Source of the DNA: Cladophialophora immunda
Lineage: Eukaryota > Ascomycota > Eurotiomycetes > Chaetothyriales > Herpotrichiellaceae
Reading direction: 5' to 3'
Assembly: GCF_000835495.1 (NCBI RefSeq)
Contig: NW_015622546.1
Coordinates: 622,883 to 686,882, forward strand
DNA: 64,000 nt
The number at the start of each line of letters is the position of its first letter. Within the stretch, counting starts at the first letter, position 1. The position numbers and the translations under genes are program-made. Positions 10,553-22,468 of the stretch are shown piece after piece. The notes under the pieces are model-generated. The model searched no databases, had not been told where the DNA came from, and was given only the letters and a program-made list of their open reading frames with translations.

Positions 10553-10978
10553 CTTGAGCAACGTTGAAGGGTATTTGTCTGGACGTTCGTAGCAGAGACT
10601 GACGCTGATCACTTGATTCACTTTGTATATCGCACTTTTTGCTTGGACAACATGCGAAGGCTGGAAAAGGATACCTGAAGGCTGATTAATCGTGCGTATG
10701 TATGATGCATTCGTCAAATGAAGACTGCGGCTCTAACCGTGTTGGGTATTGGTCATTGCCGCCGGCCGCGTGTTACTCTTGTTCCGGCTTCCGTTGGGAG
10801 GTTGTCACGGAGTTGCAGCTTCCGAGCCAATCGAATCAGGAACAGAACTACTAGGCCTTTAGATATATTGAAATCCAACTTTATATATCGAGCCGGCCAT
10901 ATTTCTGACATTAGTCGCCATAGAATTCGACAATTAATACTATGCTTCTTGAGGCTGTCATTTCTGGCGCGTCTAAAC
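10553..10978. promoter_or_regulatory. Divergent promoter between the VOC gene and SnoaL-1
   Basis: A 426-bp region between divergent starts. The plus strand is AT-rich around 10850-10890 with TATATA-like sequence. No CCGGGG/CCGGGT element was found here. Confidence 0.45.
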
Positions 10979-11657
10979 ATGTCGTGGCTCACAGAGGTGC
11001 GGACAACAAGCTCGACTTGTAGCTACTGCTGACACAACAGCAGGACGATTTCACGACAAATGCCGATTTGTTAAAGAAGCTGTCGTACCCACCAAGCAAG
11101 GTAGGTTTCGTCTTCCAAGCAGACGAGCGACATTGTCATTGAATCGATGCGTTCTTCAGGACCATGATCCGAAGCTTGCAAAGGTGGAAGATGAAATCCT
11201 CCAGCACTGGAAGGAGTTTTCACATTTCTGCAACCATGTAGCGGACAAAGACCCGGATGCGGGAAAACGGTTCTACGACCTGGACGAGGCCAACTATTTT
11301 GATCTGATGGGCGCGGTCGAACGGCCCGGCTTCCGCCCTCACTACGACCACATCACTCCGTACCTGGCCCGGGCGAACCTGCGCATCAAAGATCTGGAAA
11401 TCATCGCCATCACGCCCGAATGCGGTTATGCCACTGCTCATCAGAACTATTACGGCACCGCGGCCGATGGTGAACCATTCAACTTGACATACCGAACGAC
11501 ATCGATCATGCGCAAGGTGGACGGAGTCTGGAAATATGTACATGAGCACTATTCATTTCCGGCTAACATGGCCACTGGGAAGGCAGACTTTACCAGCGGG
11601 CTGCAAGTCCAGGAGAATATCAGCTTGAAGGAGGGCTCAGCTACCCAGAAGACGTAA
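10979..11657 (+). CDS. SnoaL/NTF2-like protein (SnoaL-1)
   Basis: Two tiny 5' exons (10979-10996 and 11041-11100) and a main exon (11160-11657) encode 191 residues beginning MSWLTEQDDFTTNADLLKKL. The first intron is only 44 nt. The body has the cone-shaped NTF2 pattern: helix-rich start, HYDHITPYL, then IKDLEIIAITPECGYATAHQ, TYRTTSIMRKVDGVWKYVHE. It resembles the SnoaL-like_3 group, which includes ketosteroid isomerase-like and ring-opening or cyclising enzymes as well as non-enzymatic binders. The upstream exons are chosen because they splice in phase and extend the frame with a typical N-terminus. It is less similar to SnoaL-2 and SnoaL-3 than those are to each other. Exact reaction unknown. 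Confidence 0.82.
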
Positions 11658-12239
11658 TTATGGGGGAAATGAGGAATCGAAGAAACAGAGGAATAATTTC
11701 ACGGACCAAGTTCCCGTGGCTCTCGCTGTATTCCTAGATTTCGTACTTGACATGCTTCCCTCATGTCAATCACATGCATGGTATACCCGGTAACTATAGG
11801 GCATACTGTACAAAACTGGATTTCTGGAATGACACTCGTCGATCAAACGGCGTCAGAGGCATTCTTGACAAACTTCCTTCATGCCGGCAAGACAGGACAT
11901 TGGGACATTTCTCTGCAATTCGCCCCCTCCTGCTGGTTAGGCCCCTGCTTAAAGTGGCCATACACGTACACCGGTGAACGGGTCACAAAACCAACCGGGG
12001 TTTGTGCCAATTTATCCGGTTCTTTATGCAAGGGCATCGACCCATGGTGTCATATGCTCCGACGCCCTATGTTGCGGGAGGCGCTGAGTGAAAAGTCGCA
12101 TGAGAACTCACAGTTAGACCTGCTGGACAAGACTCCCATTATTTACACTGCAGAGAACTCTAACAGGTACCTACCTTTGACAGTGACTTGTCTTATAGAG
12201 AGCTCGCTGGTCTGATTCTTCTTCCTCTTGTCTGTAAAA
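11658..12239. promoter_or_regulatory. Upstream region of DUF3237-2
   Basis: No supported exon. CCGGGG at 11995-12000 lies 245 bp upstream of the DUF3237-2 start, matching the recurring cluster element. Confidence 0.4.
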
Positions 12240-13229
12240 ATGTCGGGCTTCGCAGCCTTACAACCCGCATTTACAGCGCAGGCAAGTTTTCCCCCTCCCC
12301 ATCCAAAACCAACTCTCCTATCCAGTCAAAAGTCCCAAAAGTATTAAGTATTCGTGACCTCTCAGATTACATTCGATGCACCGGTGAACATTGGTATTCA
12401 ACGAACCTTGGAATATATCAACCCGCAACGGTTGACCAGTGGTAATAGGAAAAATCAACAGCGGCAGCCAGCTATGTATCGCGGTAAATAGACCCAGAAT
12501 CCTGCAGCCCAGTCTCTCACACCGAGAAGGGTAGCGATAAGAGAAGAGGAATCAAAGTTGATTCTGCTGACTGCTGACTGCTGAATATAGCTCATCAATG
12601 CGGGCACATTAAAGAGTGAACCAGGCTTTGAGCCTGCCGTGGACGCTCAAATTTTATTCGGCACCGACCACTTCAAAGTCACCGAGGATATGAAGTATGT
12701 GACAATCGACGTCAAGGCTGCTTTGAAGTAAGTATAGGATATCCAAATCGTGAATATCCAATTGTTAATTTGCGACGTGACAGAAATGAAGATGGCACAG
12801 TGCGTTCCCCTGTTCGTTCTTGTTCCAATTCAAATAACACGGAGTTACGTAGACCATCTCCTATGCCTACACAGGCCATATCGAAGTAACTCCTGCTTTC
12901 GGTCTGATCTTAGCTGGCAGCCCGGATGCGAAGACGACGGACTTTGGACACGTGTGTGAGTATCCTCCAAAATAGATCGTGTAGGATAAGAGGCCGTCTC
13001 GCTAACAGTGTGTCTCTCTCTAGTCACACATATCACATTCGAGGTAAGTTGTCCCTCAGACATAACATAATGCATGATGCCTCAGACTGACTTGATGCGG
13101 GAGACTGGTGCACCAAATTTCAAAAGTCTAGAGATCAGCCGCTTTGTTGGGGCGAGTCGGTTTCTTGTGAATAGCGGAGGAAAGGGACCCGTCATTGAGA
13201 CGAAGATCAGTAAGATCGTCAAGGGATGA
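12240..13229 (+). CDS. DUF3237 family protein (copy 2), many small exons, one unresolved junction
   Basis: Coding pieces are 12240-12281, 12366-12441, 12591-12727, 12784-12799, 12853-12955, 13024-13043 and 13104-13229. Together they spell MSGFAALQPAFTAQ, ITFDAPVNIGIQRTLEYI, INAGTLKSEPGFEPAVDAQI, YAYTGHIEVTP, TTDFGHVFTHITFETG and RFVGASRFLV, which is the DUF3237 pattern from end to end. The first intron appears to use a GC donor (CAG|GCAAGT). The junction between pieces 2 and 3 does not keep the frame with any GT donor I can find: piece 2 ends in phase 1 and piece 3 begins in phase 0. Either a one-base indel disables the gene, an unusual splice site is used, or the sequence has an error. Family assignment is solid; integrity is uncertain. 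Function is unknown for the family. Confidence 0.72.
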
Positions 13230-13375
13230 AGATGGAGGCGGAAACGGAAAGACAGATTGCGTGGACGAAAGGGAAGTCCTGTCCTTTGGTAGCTTCGCGC
13301 CTCAGATTCCCCGATCTGCATTTCAAATCGGTGACCTTGACACTCAGATACCGTCGATTTATCAATTACCTCTAG

Positions 13376-14422
13376 CTATAAAACTGAGTCGAACACCATC
13401 TTGTTCTGGATTTTCCCTATCTCAGAAATCTCCACCTCTACCACATCCCCATCTTGCAGCCATGCTGGTGGCTTCATGAACGCCGCCACTCCACTCGGCG
13501 TCCCTGTCATGACCACCGTGCCGGGTTCGATCGTCCTGCCACGCGTCAAATGCCGGACAATAGCAGGAATGTCGAAGATGAGATCGTCCGTCTTTGTGAT
13601 CTGACGCTGCTGGCCATTTATTAAGGTCTTCATTGTGAGTGTGGTCGGATCGGGGATCTGTGCTGGCGACACCAAGATGGGTCCAATAGGCGAAAACTTG
13701 TCAAAGGCTTTGGCGTAGCCGTGCTGTCCGCCCGCCCGCACAGGGTCTTGCCAATACCGTGACGACACGTCGTTACCGACTGTGTAGCCGAGCAAGTAAT
13801 CCGCGATGTCGTCCGACTCGGTCAGATTCTTAGCCTTTTGGCCGAAGATGATGGTCAGTTCGCCCTGCAACAAGCAAGAGAGTGTACATTAGCAAATGAA
13901 CGATGATCATGGTGAAGAATGTGGCCGCTTGCCTCGTAGTCCATGAACTGGGCCTCTTTGGGGACGGGGATGTCTTCGTACGGATCGGCCAATGCGTCTT
14001 GTCACAAGAGACTATATTAAGCTGAATTCTGTACAACAACAGAAAACGGCTACTCACAAGACCCGACCCCTTTGACAAAAATCATGGGATAAGGTGGCAG
14101 GGGGATCTTGATGAGAGAGTTAGTGGGCTATTTCCATAATGCGGGCACCTGTTACCTTGGCCTCTTCCGCGTGTTGACGATAGTTCAGTCCAATACCGTA
14201 GACGATTGGTGTTGTCTCGATGGGCCTCAACACTTTGGCAATTGTTGCGGTCGTCTCAGTGAGCTCGAAGTCGCTCTCCCAGGGCAATCCGCCACTGTAA
14301 GTCGGGACAGAGAGCCCCGTTAAATCATCGGACCACTGATGACTTGCAGGAACTTCTCCATAATGAACAGTCCGACTCGAGTCTTCGAATCGGACGAGGC
14401 GCTTGAATTTGTGAGACGTCAT
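13376..14422 (-). CDS. Fumarylacetoacetate hydrolase (FAH) family protein
   Basis: Four exons (14156-14422, 14058-14106, 13933-13997, 13376-13864) give 289 residues. The start at 14422 (MTSHKFKRLVRFED) matches family N-termini; codons upstream in the same frame are unlikely to be coding. The body shows VYGIGLNYRQHAEEAK, a catalytic/metal region FMDYEGELTIIFG, GYTVGNDVSSR, FDKFSPIGP and MTGTPSGV, including the Glu, Glu and Asp that bind the divalent metal. This is the two-carbon-bond hydrolase/isomerase branch (5-carboxymethyl-2-hydroxymuconate isomerase-like), not the long tyrosine-pathway FAH. The third intron has a GC donor (GAG|GCAAGC). CCGGGT and CCGGG triplets lie at 14621-14634, about 200 bp upstream. 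It likely hydrolyses an acylpyruvate-type ring-cleavage product. Confidence 0.87.
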
Positions 14423-14890
14423 GTCACCCAAGATGAGATGTGCGGAAGAAGGACAACACAGAAGGGTTCTGCGAAGAAGAAAAACGGCCTGATGTTCGTT
14501 GCGGTAAAACTCCATCATTCCATCACCGGATCCAATGGCGGTTAAGTACCGATGTACCTCAACTTCTCCCACTGCAGTCCTGGCCTCGGTTTCACCGGAA
14601 ACTGGGAGCTTGACCAGATTCCGGGTCAACCGGGCCCCAACCCGATTCTCATTGCTGTAGAAACATGATAGATTTTTGACCCGGAGAAATCAACAAGGCA
14701 AGTTAAACAAGGCTGATTATCTGATTGGCGCTATAGATCACTTGGGAGCTCATTGATACATGGTTGGTGGAAGATAGACTACTGGAATCTCCAGCACATG
14801 GACGGGATCAATCAACAGGACTCAACAGAAAGATACAACAACGCATTCAGCAGCGGATCACCCTTATACAATGTAGTCTATGGTCCTCTT
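14423..14890. promoter_or_regulatory. Promoter region of the FAH-family gene
   Basis: Gene-free region upstream of the FAH start and beyond the 3' end of the flavoprotein gene. Two CCGGG blocks sit at 14621-14634. Antisense open frames here are shadows. Confidence 0.45.
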
Positions 14891-17058
14891 TCACTTCTGA
14901 AACTCGCCCATCTTGTCGAGTTGATACTCACTGTCTTGACTCTTGGCCTCTCCGACCAGTGTGAATTCTCTCGGTTGGTCCTTTCCCGGTTCAATTTCCA
15001 TTTTCCCATTGATGTCGGCCTTCTGCTGAGCAATTGTTTCTCCGGCCGCATCATAATGGTACCCAGTTGCCACTTCTAGGACGTGAAACGCCGTGGACCG
15101 ATGCGAAATGACATCGGCCCTCCAACTTACGTGACCGTCGGGTCGGACAAGTACCAGATTCCGCTCCCACAATGCACGGGCGTGGTCTTCGTTTCTCAAG
15201 GTAATGTGTTCAAAGGGGATTGCCATCGTCTTGGCGGCCTCGTGAAAGTACTCTGCATGTCCAGCCTTGTCGGTGTCCCCGGATATGAAGTGGACTAGCG
15301 TAAAGTACTTGCCCAACAGATCGAAGATGGCGGTCTTGCCGTCCTTGAGAAAGACATGCGGTGGCCGACTTCCTGGCCAGGTCGTGGGCACGTACTCGTG
15401 CGGCGTCCAATCGGGTTCTTTCGTCGTTGTGTCGGGGATCGTGATCGCAGACTTGTACCGGTATCCCATCTCAATGCCACGGTCCGTGTTCTCGCCATCG
15501 TTGGCCTGGTAATGCTGGTGAATTTTTTGCCGCAGCTGGCGCCCTTTGTCAGTGCTGGCATCGAGCTCGTTGGCGAAACCTTTCAAAATGTCGGGCACGG
15601 CGGCGTGCACAGCCATATGCACTCCTGACCGTTCCACGTTGGTCAGAGCGACCGGTCGACGCTCCTCTTCGTAGGACTGCAGAACTCCCTTACCTGCCCA
15701 CCCTTGCATCACCCCCGCCAGCTTCCAGCCGATATCGTACGCATCTCCCAGGCCCATGTTCATGCCGTATCCGCCGGTGGGTATATTTTGATGAGCAGAG
15801 TCGCCCGCCAGATAGATCCATCCCTGGGGACTGGAATACTGGCGAGCAACTGCCACGCTGGGTCTGTAGGTCGAACGTACCATTACCTGATCGATCTGCA
15901 CTTCATATGGCTGATACATCCCCCCTAGAACACGATAGACTGCCTCTTCCGTGCCAATTGCGGACTCGTCGGCGTCCATCGGTAAGAAAAGGTGCGTGGT
16001 GAAGGTGTCCTATTAGGATATGTCAGTCGCAGCTCTGGTGGAATCAGGGCAACCTGGTAGCTCGCCTTTTCGTCCTGAGAGATCGTAGCTCCACCCATGA
16101 CGTGCTCTCCAGCCATGAACAGATGCCAGAACCGACCTTGCTTGTGAAGCCTTGTGAGGTCATGGGACTTGAAGTGTACCAGCAGCACAAACCCTGGCCT
16201 GGTGTTCAAGAAGTCCCGTTAGCGTCAACAATGCCTTCCACTTCAGGTATTTGCTTACACCGGACCACCATCAAGTGGTATATTCAAGTTTCGCCGTACT
16301 CGACTGGAAGCTCCATCGCATCCGACGGCGTACCTGGATCTGAATCTCACTGTTTTGGAGCGGCTGAGGTCAGTCACCGTCGCTTCGACGCCTTGTTCTG
16401 TCTCATGGACGGTCTCGAGCTTCCAACCAAAGCGCAAGTCGATCAAATCGTTAGTTTCCGATAGTTGTTTCAGCCATGCCTCGAATATCTCTTGCGAGAT
16501 CCGTTGCCACGGTTCTAGAGGCATCGTGCCGTCATTCCTTCCGGCAATCATCTGCCGGTATTCGTCGACACTGGGATGATTCCACTGTGTGATGGCAGAA
16601 TCTTGACTCAGCCCACTGGATATGAGTACGGTGTAGGGGATGTGGGAAGGGACACCTTCAGACTTCTCAGCAGCCAACACAAATTGGTTCGTTTCTAATT
16701 ACCTCGCTCCCGAAGGCCTTCAGCAAGACCCAGCTTTCGGAAGAATTCCATTGAACGAACGTTGGTGAGGTCCATCTTGGGCCATCTTTCAAACTCGTCA
16801 GCGCGAGAGTCTGCCAACAGAAACGCTGTCCACGCGGAACCCTTACCAAGTGGTCGTGAAGTTGCGTTCGAGCACAACAGATTTGATCCCATAGAAAGCC
16901 AGGACGGTTGCCGTCATCATTCCTACTGGACCGCCTCCAATGATCAACACAGTGTCATCAGCGAGCACCTCTTCCAGTCCTTGTTCTCTGACAGGACTTG
17001 TGCTGGATGCTCCATCTGATCCCCCTGCTCCAGGGTTTGTTGCGACTTCCTTTTCCAT
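14891..17058 (-). CDS. FAD aromatic-ring monooxygenase, phenol hydroxylase type (FMO-1), with a splice-junction stop
   Basis: Exons 16847-17058, 16703-16785, 16259-16655, 16054-16198 and 14891-16009 encode about 651 codons. Motifs: the FAD-binding IIGGGPVGMMTA, the family stretch WPKMDLTNVRSMEFF, a GCDGA segment, and the second FAD motif GDSAHQNIPTGGYGMNMG. A C-terminal thioredoxin-like domain includes LVRPDGHVSWR. This is the PheA/TfdB/MhpA group, which hydroxylates phenols using NADPH. Oddity: the only usable donor of exon 1 (TTG|GTAAGG) joined to the only in-phase acceptor (GAAAG|A) makes codon 71 TGA, where relatives have arginine in TTTRWPKMD. Either a nonsense mutation has broken the gene, splicing differs, or the base is an error. 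Divergent to SnoaL-2, with CCGGGT between them. Confidence 0.8.
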
Positions 17059-17587
17059 CTTGTTCGCAATTTCCCCGAGTAGGATCTTATTGCTTCCTGC
17101 CTCCTTGAGCTCCTTGGTACTTCGCTTTTGACAATCACCAAAACCCTCTTCTAATTGTCTTCCACAAGACCAGCTATACCGACAGTACCCAGATGTTGAA
17201 AGAAGCTTCGATAGGAGACGTGACGAGACAGCTGCTGTACAAGTCTCAATTCTCAGCCATGACAGAATATACCGGTATACACATCAAAAACATAGGAAAG
17301 GTATGGAAAATGCTAACCGGGTGGTCGGCAGAATTCCATCCGAGCAATGACCGCCTCTTATCCGTATGACCGGGACCAGCGTTAGGGGGAGCAAGAAAGC
17401 TTGATGGGGGGGCCTGGACGGATTTCATATACCATCTTTTGAGATACTCAACTCGTTTAAGCTCAAACTCAACCTAAGGCGTCCATTCTCTATTTTTTGC
17501 CCTTCTCATTGACAGTGGTCAACTCAGCATCTTCGTAGTTTACCCTCGCATTACAGCACTTCTTTGAACATATTTAGGAATCAAAGT
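17059..17587. promoter_or_regulatory. Divergent promoter between FMO-1 and SnoaL-2
   Basis: A 529-bp region. CCGGGT at 17317-17322 is almost midway (259 and 271 bp from the two starts). Confidence 0.5.
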
Positions 17588-18194
17588 ATGGCTTCTGCCG
17601 GCCCTTTCCACATTAGATGGCCAGATACCAAAGAGCCTCCTCCAGCAGCCGTCCAAAAATGGGTCGACGATTTCTACCACCTGGCCGATAACCAAGACGT
17701 AGATGCCGGAGAGCGGCTGGCCATGTTATTTACCCCGGATGCCACTATGTACGGACTGGCTAGTCCTCTGAAAGGACGAGAAGGTGTGTATATATACCTT
17801 CTAATTGGTCGCCGATGACAGAAATCATGCCCTTCCCCCCTTCGAGGAGAGATGGCTAATGCTCGAATCTTTCCGCAGCCATTGCCGCTAGTCGTGCCGG
17901 GGCCTGGATCACACAGAAAGATCGCCGACATGAACCGCTACACATCTACACCATCAAGGCCGACTACAGCGAAATCATAGTCTTGGGGCAACTCAAGTCA
18001 TGGTTCAAGAATGGGGAGATCGTCGATGTCGAGTTCGTTGGGGGGATTACATTCAGCGGCGACACATCCAAAGATCCGCTGTGCTCCCTCTATCGCGTCT
18101 GGGGAGTGAGTGAAATTGCCAATGGACAATATCGTGTCAAACTAACTGTATTCAGGACAGTGCACCCTGGGTGAAGGCATTCAGCAAGGAGTAG
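17588..18194 (+). CDS. SnoaL/NTF2-like protein (SnoaL-2)
   Basis: Exons 17588-17783, 17879-18105 and 18156-18194 encode 153 residues. The ATG at 17588 (MASAGPFHIRWPD) is preferred over 17564 because the paralog SnoaL-3 also begins just before a TTWPD motif. The fold pattern is a helical start (VQKWVDDFYHLAD), LAMLFTPDATMYG, then strands ending in LYRVWGDSAPWVKAF. All junctions keep frame; the last exon is only 13 codons. SnoaL-like proteins may isomerise, cyclise, hydrolyse or merely bind. Shared promoter with FMO-1 suggests it handles the hydroxylated product. Its closest relative here is SnoaL-3 (61237-61819), with the same exon layout. Confidence 0.84.
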
Positions 18195-18296
18195 AATACA
18201 GTATATGCCGGTAAAATAAAATTGTTTCGCACGGTCTAAGGGCTGGCTTGTTAAACTCGAAGGCATTGTTCCAACCCTGACCTAAAGTCAAATCAT

Positions 18297-19536
18297 CTAC
18301 AACAGAGCTCCCTTCTCCTTTTCGGTCGTCTGTAAGATTGACCCTGTAACGCGTTGAATTGCATCCGCTGGCGTGGCAGAGCCCTCGGCCGTCTCCCCTT
18401 CAGCTTCGCCCGGCGGGGCAATATGCCATTCAGGAATGACCCGCGTACCGAGCATCGAGACTTCCATAATTGTTCCTCCAGGATACTTGGCGGATTTTAC
18501 CGTATCAAACAGTACCTTGGCCACTTCATCTGCGGTGATGCTGATCTGGTCGGTAATACCGAACCGCCCTCCGGATCCTGAGGTCCCGGTGGTCCAAATC
18601 GGAGTTGACACAATTCTGGACAGATCAGTAACCGGGACCCGGTAAAGAAAAAAGATAATGGGCATCAGGCGAACGAAGACTTACCCAGGACATATCGCCA
18701 CCACTTTAACACCCTGTAGCCCTTCAGCTTCCCCTAAGCTACGTGTGAATCCGACCACTGCATGCTTTGTAGCGACGTAGATGGGAGCCGGATACTGTTT
18801 GCTGTAGCCCGCCATGGACCCCACAATGGCGACCACACCACGCTTCGACTTACCCAAGAGTGCGCGCATAGCAAGCCGAGTCAGCTTAATCTGCAGGTCG
18901 ACATCGTCAACAGGGATCAAAATAACACATTCACACAACTCACCGGGTGATTCACGTTGATGTCGACGGCCTTGTAGCCATCTGCGTCCAACCCCTCCGG
19001 ATCGTCCCAGAAATTGGAGTACGGCTGTTCTCTCAGTTGTGAGTAATCCAGCGCAAAAGGTTAGAGGAAATACGGATAGGACAACTTATATATTCTACGG
19101 TTACTCCGTTGGAACGATTGGCGACTTACAGGTTCAAACACTCCTGCTGATGCAATATAAACGTCTGGGACATCCCCAAAATGCTTCACGCTGGCATCGA
19201 TCATTTGCTGCAGGTCTTTCCATTTGGTCACGTCGCACGTTTCGAACACCACGTTCTTGTTTGCGGTGACCATCTTCTCGCCCTCCGGAGTCAAACGCAA
19301 GTCCGCGATGATGACAGCCTTCGCCTCCGCGTCCAGCGCATTCTGAGCGCAGGAAAGTCCGATACCTGCATGATGAGTTAATCAATCCATCAGGCTGTCG
19401 TCTGCGGGTCTGCTTCAATGGCTCCCTGGGGAATGTGCCTGTCCCAGGAGGAAATTAAGACTTCCGATATAGACGTACCGGAACCGCCGCCGGTAATCGC
19501 CACGATCTTATCTTTGACAGAAAAATCGCTCGCCAT
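18297..19536 (-). CDS. Short-chain dehydrogenase/reductase (SDR-2)
   Basis: Five exons (19479-19536, 19130-19365, 18944-19024, 18685-18890, 18297-18615) give 299 residues. Motifs: TGGGSGIG, ASAGVFEP, active serine in VGSMAGY and YVATK. It is a paralog of SDR-1 with the same overall size and a long C-terminal tail ending EKEKGALL. It probably oxidises a secondary alcohol or reduces a ketone with NAD(H). It is convergent with SnoaL-2 across a 102-bp gap. No CCGGGG element was found in its promoter, only CCGG triplets near 19672 and 19808. Confidence 0.87.
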
Positions 19537-20118
19537 GTTTTCCGTATCGCAATAATAGATGTCGGGATAGCTCTGGTGGAAGCAGCAGAATAGGTAGAGG
19601 GCAGGGTTACATACGCCTTTGATGGTGTAATGAGTGAACAATCTTCGACTGTCGTGTGAACTATATCTGCTTCGCCGGCCTCAAGGAAAGTCATGTAACA
19701 TGTAGCCAAAGAAATCTTTTGCTAGCGCAGCGAGACACTTCTCGCTTTGTTTCCCTGGGATATGGCGAAAGGATCTCCTTGATCTACGGCATGAGAAGTT
19801 TCCGACCGTCCGGCATATGTGAGTCCGAGTAGGAACGCGTTAGTGTCATGAGGATTCACCTGACGCGGATCACTACTAGGATAAGTCGCAACTCATGATA
19901 CGTGGGTTTGCGTAGAGCAGTCTTGGATAGTCCAGTTTGATTAAGACAAATGCTTTCATCCAATATCTCTATTATCTGACTTAGAATTCGGATTCGCTGA
20001 AGCCCGCGAGAGACAGAGAGAATGTATCTTCATCATGTTGACCGTAGTGTGCGACATGCGGATACTAGATTGTCCTTGGATCGCTACGGGTGTTATCTTT
20101 ATCTTAAAATGTTGTGCT
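19537..20118. other. Gene-free region between SDR-2 and P450-2
   Basis: Contains the promoter of SDR-2 and the 3' end of P450-2. Nothing else recognised. Confidence 0.45.
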
Positions 20119-21892
20119 TCACAGCCTTGCCTGCTTCCGCGTCCATTCGATGCCTTGACTTTCCGCCGACTTCCACTCGTTTTCGATGATCCTCGCCTTT
20201 TCGGGACTTCGAGGCTCAAACACCATCTTGAACGGCCTTGGAATGCATAAAAACCCGTCTTCAGCCGACATGTCCGGCTCCTCGACGGCTCCCGTGACAG
20301 GGTTTTTGTATTTATGCAGGTTGAATGCCCACACCGTCCGCGCCATATTGATAAAGAGGGAGTTCTGGGCCACGTGGAGTCCCGTGCAAATCCGTCGTCC
20401 GGCCCCATATGCAAAATGATCTCGGTCGTTCGGGTTGGCGGCATTCACGGCTTCGGCGGTGCTGTAGGGATCGTTGACAAAGCGCGCGGGATCATATGTA
20501 AAGGGGTTTTGGCGCAGCTTAGGGTCGAAATGAATGGCCCACCAGTTCAGCATGACCACCGAACCCTTGGGGATGAAATAGCTGCCAGGATCAAGAATCA
20601 GCTCGACGTTACTCTTTTCGATCCAGAGAGAAGAAGAGGGAATTTACCCACCCGTCGTACCAGTCGTCTTCGGTGGTTGCATGGGGTGTGCCAAACTTAG
20701 TGATGGGCACCAATCTCAGGATTTCCTTGGCCATGGCGCGGACATAGGGCAAATTTGGCTCATCTTCAAATGTGGGCAGGCGATCAGGCCCAACCACACT
20801 ATCAACCTCTTCTTGGGCAGCCTTGACCGTCTCAGGATACTGGATACATGCTCTGAGCCAGGCGTTGATGACCGATGAAGTTGACTCGCTGCCCGCCTCG
20901 ACCAGAGAACCTGCAGCATATGCCGCTGTCAGCTCATCAATGCCATTCTTGGCGGGATTTCCAAGATAGAAATCCTTGACGAAACAGTCGGGGGCAGTGC
21001 CTTCTTCGACCTGTTTGACCAAGTTGCGGTACAGGTCCAGGTAAACCTTGCTGTCATATTTGAACCACTCCCGTCCAATATTGTACCAGTTTTGCACCAT
21101 CCATGATGGCAGGTAAGTTAGGGAAGGAAAGGCATCTACCAGCCAGGCTCCTGGACTCGCCATGGCGACAAAGTGTTTCAGGACCGTGAAGATCTTCTCG
21201 ATATGGGGATCATCCCAGCGAGCCACCCGCCGACCATATGTGATGGTCATGATTAGGCTGGCGGCATAGCGGCGGTTGTCGTCGTAGAACTTCTGTGGAT
21301 CCGTGTTGTGTAGATAATCGTATAAAACCTGCTTGGACTCAAAATCTTGCACCGGTCTATACGAGTTGCTCGCCGTCAGGTTCAAGCAGGCGTGGCTGAC
21401 CCTGCGAACACTTCGCCACCGCTCACCATAGTTCATGAAGAACGTTCGAGCTTTGCCACTCACATTGTCAACCATGGGGGCATAAGGGCGACCGGAATAC
21501 TTCGTCCCACGCTTGTCCATCAAATCCTTGACCACTCGAGGACTATTGAGCCAAACGAAACGTGTCCCACCAATCTTCGTATAAACCAGCTCGCCATACT
21601 TACGACCCCATTCCCGCGAGATATCGGGGACTTTACTAGGATCCACAAGCGATGGGAGGCTCCCGATGAAAGGATAGCCTCGGGGTCCTGGAGGCAGATG
21701 TTTAAGGCGTGAATCATAGGTGAGAGAGAAGTAGATGATGCATCCAACCTAAGAGCTTTGTCAGAAAGCCCTTCATCGATGAGAATGCTTGCAGGCTCAG
21801 TCACTCACAAGGAGAATGGCGGCCAAAGCGAAGGTTGTTGGATACGGCACGTGAGCCAGCACACGGCTGGTCACAGGCTCCAAGAATCCCAT
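20119..21892 (-). CDS. Cytochrome P450 (P450-2)
   Basis: Three exons (21809-21892, 20652-21748, 20119-20581) encode 547 residues. The N-terminal anchor crosses the first junction and runs to LKHLPPGPRGYPFIGSLP. The I-helix is AGSLVEAGSESTSS, using Glu in the acid-alcohol pair; ExxR is KEILR; the haem loop is FAYGAGRRICTG. It forms its own branch here: it keeps only two introns and has PPGPRGYP in place of PPGPPT. Its structure fits a microsomal fungal P450 of the OrdA/CYP64-like kind. Divergent to P450-3 across 576 bp, so the two are probably co-expressed. Substrate unknown. Confidence 0.88.
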
Positions 21893-22468
21893 GGCTCGAA
21901 TGTTAACACAATCTGGTGTTCAGTGTAAGAGTTACGCCTTCCAGCCTTATGAAAGGACAGTAAGGCTCAGTCCAGGAGTGCCAAATTTGTTTCTGATAGT
22001 GACACAACCAATCCGACAAATCCCACGAGACGACAATCAAACATGAACCTTTTTTCTCTCAGGGTTCCGGAGAGAGTTAGGTCTGTGTGACTGAGCCTGA
22101 TGCCCCAGTATGTAGGCTGTAGGAAGCGTGTCCAGGATCCGAGGACCCATCAGGGGGATCTGGGAACCCTTGGTCAAGCTTGATTGGATCGGAGGAAGAG
22201 AGTCGGTTGTATCCGATTGCTTCAATTCATGTGGATGTGGATCCCTGTGTCCTTCCGAGGGAGGAAACCCTGCATCTAGGGCAATATTCAAAGCCCGGCC
22301 ATTTCGGAGGAATGATGGGCTACAAACCCTAATAGGCTCTTAACGAGCTTGGACGAGTTCTTACTTTCAGCCTCTGGTTCAATTATTCGAATCCGTACAC
22401 ATCAACCTCAATCTCATGAGACAACTATTCCCAGTCCCGGTTTCAATCTAGCAGACCATCAGACTTTG
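21893..22468. promoter_or_regulatory. Divergent promoter between P450-2 and P450-3
   Basis: A 576-bp intergenic region holding both promoters. A CCCGGCC block lies near 22292. No ATG-initiated protein-like frame was seen. Confidence 0.45.

Noticed and set aside
10553..10717. 55-residue N-terminal extension of the VOC protein
   Set aside because: The sequence is not typical of the family and crosses likely promoter DNA; the internal ATG at 10552 gives a normal N-terminus.
14206..14400. Additional intron inside exon 1 of the FAH-family gene
   Set aside because: A possible GTCATC...TTACAG intron is in frame, but the stretch DLTGLSVPTYSGGLPW matches the conserved N-terminal region of the family, so it was kept as coding.
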